From the NCBI GenBank assembly GCA_038142205.1, contig JAYQJO010000001.1, positions 2,232,001-2,296,000 on the forward strand: a stretch of DNA of 64,000 nucleotides, read 5' to 3'. The notes under the pieces are model-generated. The model was not told the DNA's origin. It was given only the letters and a program-made list of their open reading frames with translations, and ran no database searches. A program made the translations under genes and the position numbers. Shown in pieces: positions 53,706-63,398 of the stretch. The DNA comes from UBA7359 sp038142205 (GTDB taxonomy: Bacteria; Pseudomonadota; Gammaproteobacteria; Eutrophobiales; Eutrophobiaceae). Within the stretch, counting starts at the first letter, position 1. The number at the start of each line of letters is the position of its first letter.

Positions 53706-56447
53706 ATGACAGAACATACTATGGTGTTGGTTGACGGTTCGTATTATCTGTTCCGTGCTTACCATGCAATTCGTGACTTGACCAATTCCAAAGGCGAGCC
53801 TTCCGGCGCAATTTATGGCGTCATTAATATGATTCAGAAACACTTGACCGAAGGTGGCCCGGATTATTTTGCTGTTGTGTTTGATGCCAAGGGCAAAACC
53901 TTTCGCAGCGAACTCTATAAAGAATACAAAGCAAACCGACCACCGATGCCGGATGATTTACGTGCGCAGATTGAACCTTTACATAATTTAATTCGTGCAT
54001 TGGGCATTCCTTTAATCATGATCGACGGCGTCGAAGCAGATGACGTTATCGCAACCTTGTCCAAGCAGGCTGCAAACAACAATATCAAAACAATTGTTTC
54101 GACCGGGGATAAGGATCTGGCGCAAATGGTGACAGATAAAATCCATTTGATTAACACCATGAGTAATACTTATTTAGATCCCGATGGCGTGCTGGAAAAA
54201 TACGGTGTGCCGCCGGAAAAGATCATTGATTATCTGGCATTGATGGGCGACACCTCAGATAACGTACCGGGCGTACCCAAAGTTGGCCCGAAAACAGCGG
54301 TTAAATGGATAAATCAATTTGGTTCTCTTAACGAAGTAATGAGTCGCGCCGTAGAAATTAAAGGCAAAGTTGGTGAGAACCTACGTGAATTCTTGCCGCA
54401 ATTACCTTTGAGCAAAGAACTGGTTACACTTAAGTATGATGTAGAACTGGATTTAGAACCGGAAGATTTAGTCATTACCGACCCAGATAACCCGACTTTA
54501 AGAAAAATATACAGCTACTGGAATTTCCGTACATGGCTAGCACAACTTGAAGAATTAGAAGAGGAAGTCGCTAACTATGAGGAACAAGCTTCAAAAGACG
54601 AAGACATTGAAGAAGATGTAGTACCTGTTACTGGCGGCGAAAAATATTACGAAACGATATTAACAGAAGCACAATTAAATAACTGGATTGAAAAATTAAA
54701 TAACGCAGATTTAATTTCCATTGACACAGAAACAACCAGCCTTGATTACATGCAAGCAAAAATTGTCGGGCTTTCTTTTGCTGTGACCGAAAACAGTGCA
54801 GCTTATTTACCCTTGCAACACGACTATCCTGATGCACCTGAGCAACTTCCTTTTGAAGAAACACTGGCAAAACTAAAACCTATTCTTGAAGATAAGAATA
54901 AAAACAAGATAGGACAAAATTTAAAATACGACATGGAGGTCTTTGCCAATCATGGCATTGCATTGCGTGGCGTTGTCCATGACACCATGCTTGAGTCTTA
55001 TGTCGTTAATAGTACGTCCGGACGGCATGACATGGACACACTGGCATCAACTTTATTGAATATCGAAACTATTCATTATGAAGATGTTGCCGGCAAAGGC
55101 GCAAAACAAATTTCGTTTAATGAAGTTGCTATAGAAGATGCAACACCTTATGCAGCGGAAGATGCCGATATTGTTTTAAAGCTGCATCGAGTTTTGTCGT
55201 CTGATTTGAAAAAACACAATCAATTACAACAAGTTTATAACAATATTGAAATACCACTAATGCCCGTGCTTGCGCGTATTGAGCGCAACGGCGTAGTTAT
55301 TGATTCGGACATGTTGTTACAACAAAGCCACGAATTACTAAGTCGCATGCAGGAGATTGAAATGGAAGCACATGATCTTGCTGGCGAAACATTTAATATT
55401 GGATCGCCTAAACAAATTCAAACGATTTTATATGAGAAGATGGGCTTACCAATTTTAGCAAAAACACCAAAGGGGCAGCCTTCTACGGCTGAATCCGTAT
55501 TGCAAGAATTAGCTGAAGACTATAGTTTGCCAAAACTGATTCTAGAGCATCGCAGCGTCAGTAAACTACGCTCTACCTACACCGAAAAACTGCCCCAGAT
55601 GATTAATCCGGATACGGGTCGCGTACATACTTCATATCACCAAGCTGTAGCAGCAACGGGCCGGCTTTCATCATCAAACCCGAATTTGCAAAATATTCCT
55701 ATTCGCACACCGGAAGGCAGAAAAATACGCCTAGCTTTTGTTGCACCAGAAGGCTACACACTGGTCGCAGCAGATTATTCACAAATCGAATTACGCATCA
55801 TGGCACACTTATCCGGCGATAAAAGCTTGTTAGACGCATTTGAAAAAGGACTGGATATTCATAAAACAACAGCGGCAGAAGTTTTCGCTACTAGCCTTGA
55901 TGAGATCAACAATGACCAGCGCCGCGCTGCGAAAGCGATTAATTTTGGTTTAATTTATGGCATGTCAGCTTTTGGGCTGGCAAAACAACTCGGCATTACA
56001 CGCGGCGAAGCTAAAGAATATATCGATCTGTATTTTAGTCGTTATCCCAGTGTTAAAACCTTTATGGATGAAACGCGAGAGAAAGCAAAGCAAGATGGTT
56101 TTGTTGAAACTGTTTATCAACGGCGTTTGTACCTGCCAGAGATTAATGCACGTAATGCAGCAAGAAGACAATATGCCGAACGCACCGCAATCAATGCGCC
56201 AATGCAGGGAACAGCGGCAGATATCATTAAACTGGCTATGATCAACATCGATAATTGGCTACAACAAGCAAATTTTGATGCAAAAATGATTATGCAAGTG
56301 CATGATGAGCTCGTGTTCGAAGTTGCAACAGATAAGCTTGATGAATTTATCAGCGAGATCGATGCTCGGATGTCTGAAAACGATAAACTCAAAGTACCGC
56401 TTGTCGTTGATATAGGACAGGGCTGCAACTGGGACGAAGCACACTAG
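53706..56447 (+). CDS. polA: DNA polymerase I
   Basis: Repair and Okazaki-fragment-processing polymerase. The 5'-3' exonuclease occupies residues 1-290 (VDGSYYLFRAYHA, GDTSDNVPGVP). The proofreading domain is 305-500 with DTET in LISIDTETTSLDY. The polymerase domain is 500-913 with motif A ADYSQIELR and motif C QVHDELVFEV. It has 913 residues, full length, and all three activities look intact. The stop lies inside the palindrome CTAGATATCTAG. Confidence 0.98.
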   Translation: MTEHTMVLVDGSYYLFRAYHAIRDLTNSKGEPSGAIYGVINMIQKHLTEGGPDYFAVVFDAKGKTFRSELYKEYKANRPPMPDDLRAQIEPLHNLIRALGIPLIMIDGVEADDVIATLSKQAANNNIKTIVSTGDKDLAQMVTDKIHLINTMSNTYLDPDGVLEKYGVPPEKIIDYLALMGDTSDNVPGVPKVGPKTAVKWINQFGSLNEVMSRAVEIKGKVGENLREFLPQLPLSKELVTLKYDVELDLEPEDLVITDPDNPTLRKIYSYWNFRTWLAQLEELEEEVANYEEQASKDEDIEEDVVPVTGGEKYYETILTEAQLNNWIEKLNNADLISIDTETTSLDYMQAKIVGLSFAVTENSAAYLPLQHDYPDAPEQLPFEETLAKLKPILEDKNKNKIGQNLKYDMEVFANHGIALRGVVHDTMLESYVVNSTSGRHDMDTLASTLLNIETIHYEDVAGKGAKQISFNEVAIEDATPYAAEDADIVLKLHRVLSSDLKKHNQLQQVYNNIEIPLMPVLARIERNGVVIDSDMLLQQSHELLSRMQEIEMEAHDLAGETFNIGSPKQIQTILYEKMGLPILAKTPKGQPSTAESVLQELAEDYSLPKLILEHRSVSKLRSTYTEKLPQMINPDTGRVHTSYHQAVAATGRLSSSNPNLQNIPIRTPEGRKIRLAFVAPEGYTLVAADYSQIELRIMAHLSGDKSLLDAFEKGLDIHKTTAAEVFATSLDEINNDQRRAAKAINFGLIYGMSAFGLAKQLGITRGEAKEYIDLYFSRYPSVKTFMDETREKAKQDGFVETVYQRRLYLPEINARNAARRQYAERTAINAPMQGTAADIIKLAMINIDNWLQQANFDAKMIMQVHDELVFEVATDKLDEFISEIDARMSENDKLKVPLVVDIGQGCNWDEAH

Positions 56448-56600
56448 ATATCTAGCTTCCTCATAATACGGTCGCTTAAATTTGCACTATAAGATTATTT
56501 TTGATGTGCTAAAATTACTAAAAAATAACTTTAATTTAAAAATTACTAATAATAAATCTCGTTTCATACAACCTATCGATATTCATCGAGCTTAAAGATC

Positions 56601-57341
56601 ATGTTAATCATTCCCGCAATAGATATTAAAGATGGTAAATGCGTTCGCCTGAAACAAGGGCAAATGGATCAGGAAACTATTTATGCCGACGACCCGGTCG
56701 AAATGGCTAAAAAATGGGTAGATGAAGGCGCCCGACGCTTACACTTGGTTGACCTTGATGGCGCTATCAACGGCACGCCGAGTAATGCTGATGTGATTCA
56801 TGATATCTGCAGCGCTTTCCCGGATGTGCCTATACAAGTGGGTGGCGGTATTCGCGACGAGGATGTCATCCAGAGTTATCTTGATGTTGGTGTGTCTTTT
56901 GTCATTATCGGCACGCGTGCGGTAACAACACCACACTTTGTCTCCGATGTTTGTCTTGAGTTCCCAGGGCACATTATTGTCGGCCTTGATGCTAAAAACG
57001 GAAAACTGGCTACGAATGGCTGGTCTAAGCTTTCGCATCACGATGCAACCGATATGGCGCATCGATTTGAAGAAGACGGCGTTGCTGCAATTATTTTCAC
57101 AGACATCGGTCGTGACGGCATGATGAATAGCGTTAATGTCGAAGCAACAGTTGAAATCTGCCAAAACATAACTATTCCTGTTATTGCTTCCGGCGGTATA
57201 ACTAATATTGATGATATCCGCGCGCTATGTGAAGCCCGTGAAGAAGGTATTTTTGGCGCTATTACCGGTCGTGCTATTTACGAAGGCACTCTTAATCTTT
57301 CGGAAGCCCAAACACTGGCTGATGATATCTGTGCTGATTAA
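56601..57341 (+). CDS. hisA: ProFAR isomerase (phosphoribosylformimino-AICAR isomerase)
   Basis: Beta/alpha-barrel isomerase in histidine synthesis. Catalytic Asp8 is in IPAIDIKDGKCVRL and the second Asp in FTDIGRDGM; the phosphate loops are VGGGIRD and ASGGITN. It has 246 residues. It heads a hisA-hisF-hisI-hisE run that continues into tatABC. Confidence 0.97.
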   Translation: MLIIPAIDIKDGKCVRLKQGQMDQETIYADDPVEMAKKWVDEGARRLHLVDLDGAINGTPSNADVIHDICSAFPDVPIQVGGGIRDEDVIQSYLDVGVSFVIIGTRAVTTPHFVSDVCLEFPGHIIVGLDAKNGKLATNGWSKLSHHDATDMAHRFEEDGVAAIIFTDIGRDGMMNSVNVEATVEICQNITIPVIASGGITNIDDIRALCEAREEGIFGAITGRAIYEGTLNLSEAQTLADDICAD

Positions 57342-57367
57342 AACAATCTATTAAAAAAGGGTAATTA

Positions 57368-58158
57368 ATGGGTCTAGCCAAACGCATTATACCTTGCCTT
57401 GACGTTGATAATGGCAGGGTTGTTAAAGGCGTCCAGTTCGTTGATATCCGTGATGCCGGCGATCCAGTAGAAGTTGCAAACCGCTATGATAAACAAGGCG
57501 CAGACGAAATAACCTTTCTTGATATTACTGCCAGTAGTGACGATCGCGAAACCATGGTACATGTTGTCGAACAGGTTGCCAGCCAGGTTTTTATTCCGCT
57601 TACCGTTGGTGGCGGCATACGCACCATTGAAGACATACAACGCATGTTAAAGGCAGGCGCCGATAAGGTCAGCATCAATACGGCTGCTGTTAAAGATCCT
57701 GAATTTGTCCGCCGCGCAGCACAACAGTTTGGTTCCCAATGCATTGTTGTTGCAATAGACGCAAAGCAGATTAAATCCAAAAACGAAAAAAATGGGGAGT
57801 ATTTACACACGGAGGTCGTAATACAACCGACCTTGATGTCATCGAATGGGCGCAGAAAATGGCCGACTGCGGCGCCGGAGAGATATTACTCACCAGTATG
57901 GACAGAGACGGGACGCGCGATGGCTTTGATATTGAGTTGACTCGCGCTGTTAGTGAGGCCGTCAATATTCCCATTATTGCATCAGGCGGTGTTGGCAAGC
58001 TGGAGCATTTGGCTGACGGCATACTCTATGGAAAGGCCGATGCAGTATTGGCAGCAAGTATTTTCCATTTTGGCGAACATACTGTCGCAGAAGCAAAAGC
58101 TTGTATGGCCGACAAAAACATAGAAGTACGAGAATATAATGAGCAACTGGCTGGATAA
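57368..58158 (+). CDS. hisF: Imidazole glycerol phosphate synthase subunit HisF, interrupted by a one-base shift
   Basis: Cyclase subunit that uses ammonia from HisH to form IGP and AICAR. It has IPCLDVDNGRVVKG (Asp12), TVGGGIRTIED, SINTAAV and, after the break, the second Asp in SMDRDGTRDGFD and ASGGVG. The frame fails at an A7 run (57786-57792); one extra A restores KKWGVFTHGGRNTTDLDV and yields 263 residues, the normal length. hisH is not seen nearby. It overlaps hisI by 20 bases. Confidence 0.92.
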
Positions 58159-58522
58159 AGTTAAATGGAACAACGATGGGCTGATTCCTGTGGTTGTACA
58201 GGAAGAAGACTCCGGCCAGATATTAATGCACGCTTGGATGAATCGTGAGTCTCTTGAACTGTCGGAGAAAACAAGAAAAGCGACATATTGGTCACGCTCG
58301 CGTCAATCGCTTTGGATAAAAGGCGAGTCTTCCGGGCACTTTCAAATAGTGAAGTCAATTCAACTAGACTGTGACTATGACACTTTGCTAATTACCGTTG
58401 TTCAGCAAGGTGGTATTGCCTGCCATACTGGTAGACATCATTGCTTTTATTTCACGCTGGACGGCGAAGACTGGCAGGCGAATGATGAGATTTTAAAAAA
58501 TCCAGACGATATTTATAAATAA
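58139..58522 (+). CDS. hisI: Phosphoribosyl-AMP cyclohydrolase
   Basis: Zinc enzyme opening the adenine ring of PR-AMP. The family motifs LMHAWMNRESLELS, ATYWSRSRQSLW and the metal-binding DCDYDT plus CHTGRHHCF are present. It has 127 residues, a stand-alone cyclohydrolase with HisE encoded separately next to it. Confidence 0.96.
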   Translation: MSNWLDKVKWNNDGLIPVVVQEEDSGQILMHAWMNRESLELSEKTRKATYWSRSRQSLWIKGESSGHFQIVKSIQLDCDYDTLLITVVQQGGIACHTGRHHCFYFTLDGEDWQANDEILKNPDDIYK

Positions 58523-58842
58523 TGAAACAAGACATATTAAAAACGCTCGACGACATACTGGAACAGCGTAAACAATCTAGCCCAGATGAATCCTATGCCG
58601 CTAAATTACTTAATGACGGAATAGACAGCATACTGAAAAAAGTAGGCGAAGAAGCGACTGAGACGGTAATTGCGTCGAAATCCGGAAAAAAGGAGGAGAT
58701 AATCCACGAAATTGCTGACTTATGGTTCCATACCCTTGTGCTTTTGAAACATCACAACCTAGATTCAGAAGATATTCTAAATGAGCTTGAGCGTCGTTTC
58801 GGTTTGTCTGGTATTGAAGAAAAAGCAAACCGTAATAAATAA
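58522..58842 (+). CDS. hisE: Phosphoribosyl-ATP pyrophosphatase
   Basis: MazG-like all-alpha enzyme removing PPi from PR-ATP. The acidic metal site is visible in KVGEEATETVIASK and EIIHEIADLWFH. It has 106 residues. The ATG overlaps the hisI stop by one base. Confidence 0.96.
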   Translation: MKQDILKTLDDILEQRKQSSPDESYAAKLLNDGIDSILKKVGEEATETVIASKSGKKEEIIHEIADLWFHTLVLLKHHNLDSEDILNELERRFGLSGIEEKANRNK

Positions 58843-58927
58843 TAAGTCTGAATTACAACAACACGCTTGCCAGCATTATCAAAATCGGTTCAACTAGACA
58901 TTAAATTACCATCTGGAGCAAATCATT

Positions 58928-59158
58928 ATGGGTTTTGGCGTTACTGAGTTACTAATTTTATTGCTTATCGTAGCCTTACTTTTCGGCACTAAAAAACTAC
59001 GCAATATGGGCGGAGATTTAGGTAGCGCGGTAAAAAGTTTTCGTAGCGCCGTATCGTCGGATAAAGAAGAGCTAGAGAATACTGCGGACAAGCCTGCTGA
59101 GGGTAAAATTATCGAAGGGCAGGTCGAGTCAACTGACCAAGAAAGCGAGAAGAGTTAA
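58928..59158 (+). CDS. tatA: Sec-independent translocase component TatA
   Basis: Pore-forming Tat subunit: a short N-terminal helix (ELLILLLIVALLFG), the hinge, then amphipathic KLRNMGGDLGSAVKSFR and an acidic tail. It has 76 residues. The sole Tat system in view; soxY, which carries a twin-arginine signal, is a likely client. Confidence 0.93.
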   Translation: MGFGVTELLILLLIVALLFGTKKLRNMGGDLGSAVKSFRSAVSSDKEELENTADKPAEGKIIEGQVESTDQESEKS

Positions 59159-59184
59159 TTCTCTAATCTACAATATAAATAATT

Positions 59185-59472
59185 ATGTTCGACATTGGCT
59201 TCTGGGAACTGGTCATTATCGCTTTGGTCGCATTGCTTATTGTCGGTCCAGAACGTTTGCCTGAATTAGCACAAAACGCCGGTCGAATTATCAGAAAAGT
59301 CAGGAGCTTTATCCAAAGCACCAAACGGGAAGTCGAAAAAGAATTAAAACTTGACGAGCTTAACGACCTTAATGAAAGCATACACAAGGTTGGCAACCTG
59401 ATGAATGAGGCTCCGGATAAATTCGTACAGAAGCAGATGCAAGGCCATAGCGATCAAACGCAAGACAAGTAA
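59185..59472 (+). CDS. tatB: Sec-independent translocase component TatB
   Basis: Signal-binding partner of TatC. The N-terminus is MFDIGFWELVIIALVALLIV followed by GPERLPELA, the TatB-distinguishing sequence. It has 95 residues, a short version of the family's 90-170. Confidence 0.94.
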   Translation: MFDIGFWELVIIALVALLIVGPERLPELAQNAGRIIRKVRSFIQSTKREVEKELKLDELNDLNESIHKVGNLMNEAPDKFVQKQMQGHSDQTQDK

Positions 59473-59480
59473 TTTTTTTC

Positions 59481-60241
59481 ATGACTGAAGAAAACATAGA
59501 TAGCGAACAATCGTTAATCTCTCACTTAATTGAGCTACGTACACGCATATTAAAAGTAGTTATATGCATATTTGTTCTATTATTGATATTGCTACCGTTT
59601 GCAAATGATATTTACAGTTTTATAGCATCTCCTTTGATTGCAAAGCTACCCAAAGGTAGCAGCATGATCGCAACCGAAGTTATCTCCCCTTTCTTTGCGC
59701 CTTTTAAATTAACAGTTTTTTGCGCGGTCTTTTTATCTGTGCCTTATATCCTTTTTCAAACGTGGGCATTTATAACGCCAGGCTTATATAAAAACGAAAA
59801 AAATTAATCTTACCTTTATTAATTAGCAGCACCCTTCTTTTTTATAGCGGTATTTTATTCGCTTATTATGTTGTTTTCCCGGTGCTATTTGCTTTCCTGA
59901 CTCAAACCGCACCTGACGGCATACAGGTCATGACGGATATCAACGACTACCTTAATTTTATTATTAAAATTTTCTTTGCCTTTGGCGTGTCATTTGAAAT
60001 CCCTGTCGCGACATTTTTATTAGTACGCTCTGGCTTTGTTGAAGTCGAAAAACTCGAGGCAAACAGAGCCTATGTCATATTAGCGGCATTTTTTGCAGGC
60101 ATGTTGTTAACGCCTCCCGATGTTATCTCTCAAATATTATTAGCAGTGCCTATATGGCTGCTTTTTGAAAGCGGTTTAATACTGGGGAAAATTTACAAGA
60201 AAAAACAGGACGGTTTACAAGAAAGCCAAACGGATCAATAG
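59481..60241 (+). CDS. tatC: Sec-independent translocase component TatC, interrupted by a one-base shift
   Basis: Six-helix receptor for twin-arginine signals. The cytoplasmic N-terminus SLISHLIELRTRIL and the loop ATEVISPFFAPFK are typical. The frame fails at an A7 run (59797-59803); one extra A restores KNEKKLILPLLISSTLLF and the last four helices, totalling 253 residues. The gene ends overlapping the convergent C13 peptidase gene by seven bases. Confidence 0.92.
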
Positions 60242-61656
60242 CGGCTACTGCCAGCCCAGTTATTAATCGCTTTTGTCTGAATAGTTTCTTCAATTTTCTG
60301 TAATTTCTTTTCAATTTCAGAGCCCACACTGATTTGCGGCTCAGAACTTTCAAGCCCTTCTTTCTTTTCTTTTTCTATGATAGCCGCTCTTGCAATATCA
60401 AAAGCTTCTATAAAAGAACGAGTTTGTTTCAAACCTTTTTCCAAATAAGCTTCGCCAAAGTAGGTATATTGTCCATCATGACCACACCCAAAAGAAGCTT
60501 GTTCCAAATTAGCGGCAGTAATGAGTAAGGTATAAGGATCGTTTAGTTGTTCAATAAAACCACCTGAATAACAGGCCGAAATAATAATAACGCGCCACTT
60601 TATACCAGCTTCATTTAATGCTGTATTAATAGTATCAGCACCTAGATCCTTTAATTTAAATGGAGAGAAACGGGTTGCCAGCTTATGATCTTTTGAGCCA
60701 TGCGATGTTAAATACAGCACCATGATATCCTCATCGATATTCATCAGTTTTACCGTTTCTTTAAGGCTCGTTTTTAGATTGTGACTATTTGCCAATGGCA
60801 CTGAATCAACCGTCTCCTCATTATTAACTAATATGAGAGAACGCCCAAAGCTGTTCATGTAATTATCCATTACTGATTTTGCTGACTTTATTTCATTCAT
60901 AAAAACATCTTCATCAGCATCACCGGCAAAACCAATAAAGAAAAGATCGGAGACACCTTCTATCCCTTCTATCAAACCTTCAAGTGATTTATTTAATAAT
61001 GAACTTTGCGAATAATAAACCGATTCGACGTTTATATTATATTTGGCTTCATTCTCGGAAACGTCTTTGCTTGACTGTAGAGAAAGCCAAAGCGGCTCAC
61101 CTGGCACTAAAAACAAAGGCGAAAAATTTAATACAGCATAGAGCAGCACATAAGCAACAGTTGGCAAGAACGTTAAATAAAAGAATCGTTTTATTAAACG
61201 TGCAACGATTAATAAATACCATAAAGAGTAGGCTATAAAAACTGCCCAGTTCGCTTGATAAGCATCCAGATACGATTGCTGCTCGGCCAAAGCTAATAGA
61301 CAAATAGAACCTAACCAGACAACGGGCACAACAGACAATAGAAGAATGATTAACTTGCTTAAGTCCGGCAACCTTGCATTCAAAACAGCAATTAAACTCA
61401 AGCTAAAGAAAAAAGCAAAATAGAGTAAGGCCTGATAGCTTAAACCATAGGGATTAAAATAATTACCAGGTGCGCTGTCATAATAATCGTAAATCAGCGA
61501 CAGGCCGAAAGAGATAATAAATAATAAACAGATTTGTAGATACCCACCCTTGAAAGACCAAAGGCGGATCGGCATAAAAAAAGCAACGCGAGTGCATGCC
61601 AATATATTCATGCATAACTCGATTAACGAACGAGACACTTCTTTTTTAAAGGCCAT
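60235..61656 (-). CDS. Membrane-anchored C13-family (legumain-like) cysteine peptidase
   Basis: A 473-residue protein with five or so N-terminal helices (about 38-200) and a C-terminal caspase-fold peptidase. The C13 dyad is His319 (YLTSHGSKDH) and Cys362 (ISACYSGGF). Preceding FIGFAGDADEDVFMNE and FGRSLILVNN match bacterial C13 members. The predicted topology puts the peptidase after the last helix, plausibly in the periplasm. The substrate is unknown. It is convergent with tatC (seven-base overlap) and followed upstream in transcription by a rhodanese gene 13 bases away, so the two probably share a transcript. Confidence 0.85.
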   Translation of the reverse strand: MAFKKEVSRSLIELCMNILACTRVAFFMPIRLWSFKGGYLQICLLFIISFGLSLIYDYYDSAPGNYFNPYGLSYQALLYFAFFFSLSLIAVLNARLPDLSKLIILLLSVVPVVWLGSICLLALAEQQSYLDAYQANWAVFIAYSLWYLLIVARLIKRFFYLTFLPTVAYVLLYAVLNFSPLFLVPGEPLWLSLQSSKDVSENEAKYNINVESVYYSQSSLLNKSLEGLIEGIEGVSDLFFIGFAGDADEDVFMNEIKSAKSVMDNYMNSFGRSLILVNNEETVDSVPLANSHNLKTSLKETVKLMNIDEDIMVLYLTSHGSKDHKLATRFSPFKLKDLGADTINTALNEAGIKWRVIIISACYSGGFIEQLNDPYTLLITAANLEQASFGCGHDGQYTYFGEAYLEKGLKQTRSFIEAFDIARAAIIEKEKKEGLESSEPQISVGSEIEKKLQKIEETIQTKAINNWAGSSRY

Positions 61657-61669
61657 CTATGCTAGAAAA

Positions 61670-62095
61670 CTACGCTTGTTCCCACGGTAGACCATGAAAA
61701 CGCCAGCCGTTGATAGTGCTTCTATGTCCATTTTTATCTTTATCTCCCTCAAAGCCTTCAAGCACATTATATACATTTGTATAACCACTATTGATTAACT
61801 TTTCTCCTGCTAAAGCGGATCGGGCTCCGCTTCGGCACAACAATAACAAAGGAAGATCTGACAAAGCTTTCTTATCTGGAAACTGCTGTTGCAATGCTAT
61901 TTCCAGTTTTTTGACAAAATCACTGCTAGTTTCCCATTCCGGTGGCTCTTTTAATGGTATATGCAGCGCATCAAGCGGATGGCCAACGTATTGATACTCC
62001 ATCATGCTTCTAACATCAATCAATAGCGCATCGTCTGTTTTTTGTAAAATGTCATACGCTTGTTTCGGGTCAACTTCTTTAATCATTACTTTCAC
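61670..62095 (-). CDS. Rhodanese-like domain protein
   Basis: Single rhodanese domain with active-site Cys87 in LLCRSGARS, expected to carry persulfide sulfur. It starts GTG (MKVMIKEVDP), or ATG three codons on. It has 141 residues with a C-terminal family tail (HRSTINGWRFHGLPWEQA). No signal peptide, so it is cytoplasmic. It lies just upstream of the C13 peptidase gene and divergent from ilvE. Confidence 0.88.
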   Translation of the reverse strand: MKVMIKEVDPKQAYDILQKTDDALLIDVRSMMEYQYVGHPLDALHIPLKEPPEWETSSDFVKKLEIALQQQFPDKKALSDLPLLLLCRSGARSALAGEKLINSGYTNVYNVLEGFEGDKDKNGHRSTINGWRFHGLPWEQA

Positions 62096-62248
62096 CTTGG
62101 TTAGACAGCCTGCCTTTGTTAGTTTTTACACTCTATTCTAGCTTCGATTGGAGGAATAAAATTGATATTTTCAAAGTTTTATTGATTGCGCATGATAGGC
62201 GCATTAACATTACCCAGTTTTAATCAATAATAACGGTAAAAGAATAGT

Positions 62249-63169
62249 ATGAGTATGGATGATCGTGACGGGGTAATCTGGCTTGATGGCGAGTTTGTTC
62301 CCTGGAGAGAGGCAAAAACACATGTATTAACACATACCTTGCATTATGGCATGGGAGTATTCGAGGGCGTACGTGCCTATAAAGCTGGGAAAGGCACCGC
62401 GATTTTTCGTCTTGCTGAACATACAGACAGACTATTTCGATCTGCGCATATTTTAAATATGCCGATGCCTTATGATAAAGACACTATCAATCAGGCCTGT
62501 CTTGATACCGTTAAAAATAATGAACTGGAAACGGCCTATCTTCGACCAATGTGTTTTTATGGCTCCGAAGGCATGGGCTTAAGAGCTGACGGGCTGAAAG
62601 TACATGTTATGGTTGCAGCGTGGGAATGGGGCTCCTATCTTGGTAATGAAGGTCTTAAAAAAGGCATTAGAATTAAAACGTCTTCCTATACACGTCATCA
62701 TGTGAATATCACCATGTGCAAGGCCAAAGCTAATGGTAATTACATGAATTCGATGCTTGCCTTACAGGAAGCTTTAACCGACGGTTATGATGAAGCATTG
62801 TTACTTGATAATGAAGGCTATGTTGCTGAAGGTAGTGGTGAAAATATTTTTATTGTTCGTAATGGTGTCATATACACCCCGGACTTAACCTCTGCACTGG
62901 AAGGCATTACCCGCGAAACCATTATGCAATTTGCTGAAGAAAACAACATTGAGGTTAAGGAAAAACGTATTACCCGTGATGAAGTTTGGGTTGCCGATGA
63001 AGCATTTTTTACCGGCACCGCTGCAGAAGTAACGCCGATTCGTGAACTGGACAACCGTCAAATTGGCGAAGGTAAACGCGGCCCAATTACTGAAAAATTA
63101 CAAAAACAGTATTTTGATTGTGTTGAAGGCAAGCTTGAGCAATATAAAAACTGGTTAAGTTATATTTAA
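62249..63169 (+). CDS. ilvE: Branched-chain amino acid aminotransferase
   Basis: PLP enzyme for the last step of Val, Leu and Ile synthesis. The Schiff-base lysine is Lys160 (CKAKANGNYMNS), the same number as in E. coli IlvE; LHYGMGVFEGVRAY and EGSGENIF are also conserved. It has 306 residues. It is followed by a zinc-ribbon gene with strong ribosome-binding site. Confidence 0.96.
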   Translation: MSMDDRDGVIWLDGEFVPWREAKTHVLTHTLHYGMGVFEGVRAYKAGKGTAIFRLAEHTDRLFRSAHILNMPMPYDKDTINQACLDTVKNNELETAYLRPMCFYGSEGMGLRADGLKVHVMVAAWEWGSYLGNEGLKKGIRIKTSSYTRHHVNITMCKAKANGNYMNSMLALQEALTDGYDEALLLDNEGYVAEGSGENIFIVRNGVIYTPDLTSALEGITRETIMQFAEENNIEVKEKRITRDEVWVADEAFFTGTAAEVTPIRELDNRQIGEGKRGPITEKLQKQYFDCVEGKLEQYKNWLSYI

Positions 63170-63179
63170 GGAGGCTGTC

Positions 63180-63383
63180 ATGAGTAACACCGAGCAAGAA
63201 ATAGCTGACGTATCAACCAGCGCGGAAACAGTTTTTCAGATCAAAAAAGATCAGTTACCTTTGCATTGCCCCTTACCGGAAATGAGCCTATGGAACCAAC
63301 ACCCGAAAGTTTACATTCCGATAGAAGAAACAGGCAAAGGCAAATGTCCTTACTGTAGTACTGAATTTATTCTTGAGGGGTAA
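63180..63383 (+). CDS. Zinc-finger (CHCC-type) domain protein
   Basis: Small protein with the zf-CHCC ligands Cys30, His41, Cys56 and Cys59 (LHCPLP, NQHPKVYI, GKCPYCST). The family is related to a mitochondrial complex I accessory subunit; the bacterial role is unclear. It has 67 residues. It starts behind an AAGGAGG site ten bases after ilvE, so they are co-transcribed. Confidence 0.88.
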   Translation: MSNTEQEIADVSTSAETVFQIKKDQLPLHCPLPEMSLWNQHPKVYIPIEETGKGKCPYCSTEFILEG

Positions 63384-63398
63384 TTTTACTCCTAACAC

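Noticed and set aside
56444..56455. CTAGATATCTAG palindrome at the end of polA as a regulatory site
   Set aside because: A perfect 12-mer, but it spans the stop codon, has no loop for a hairpin and no second copy was seen.
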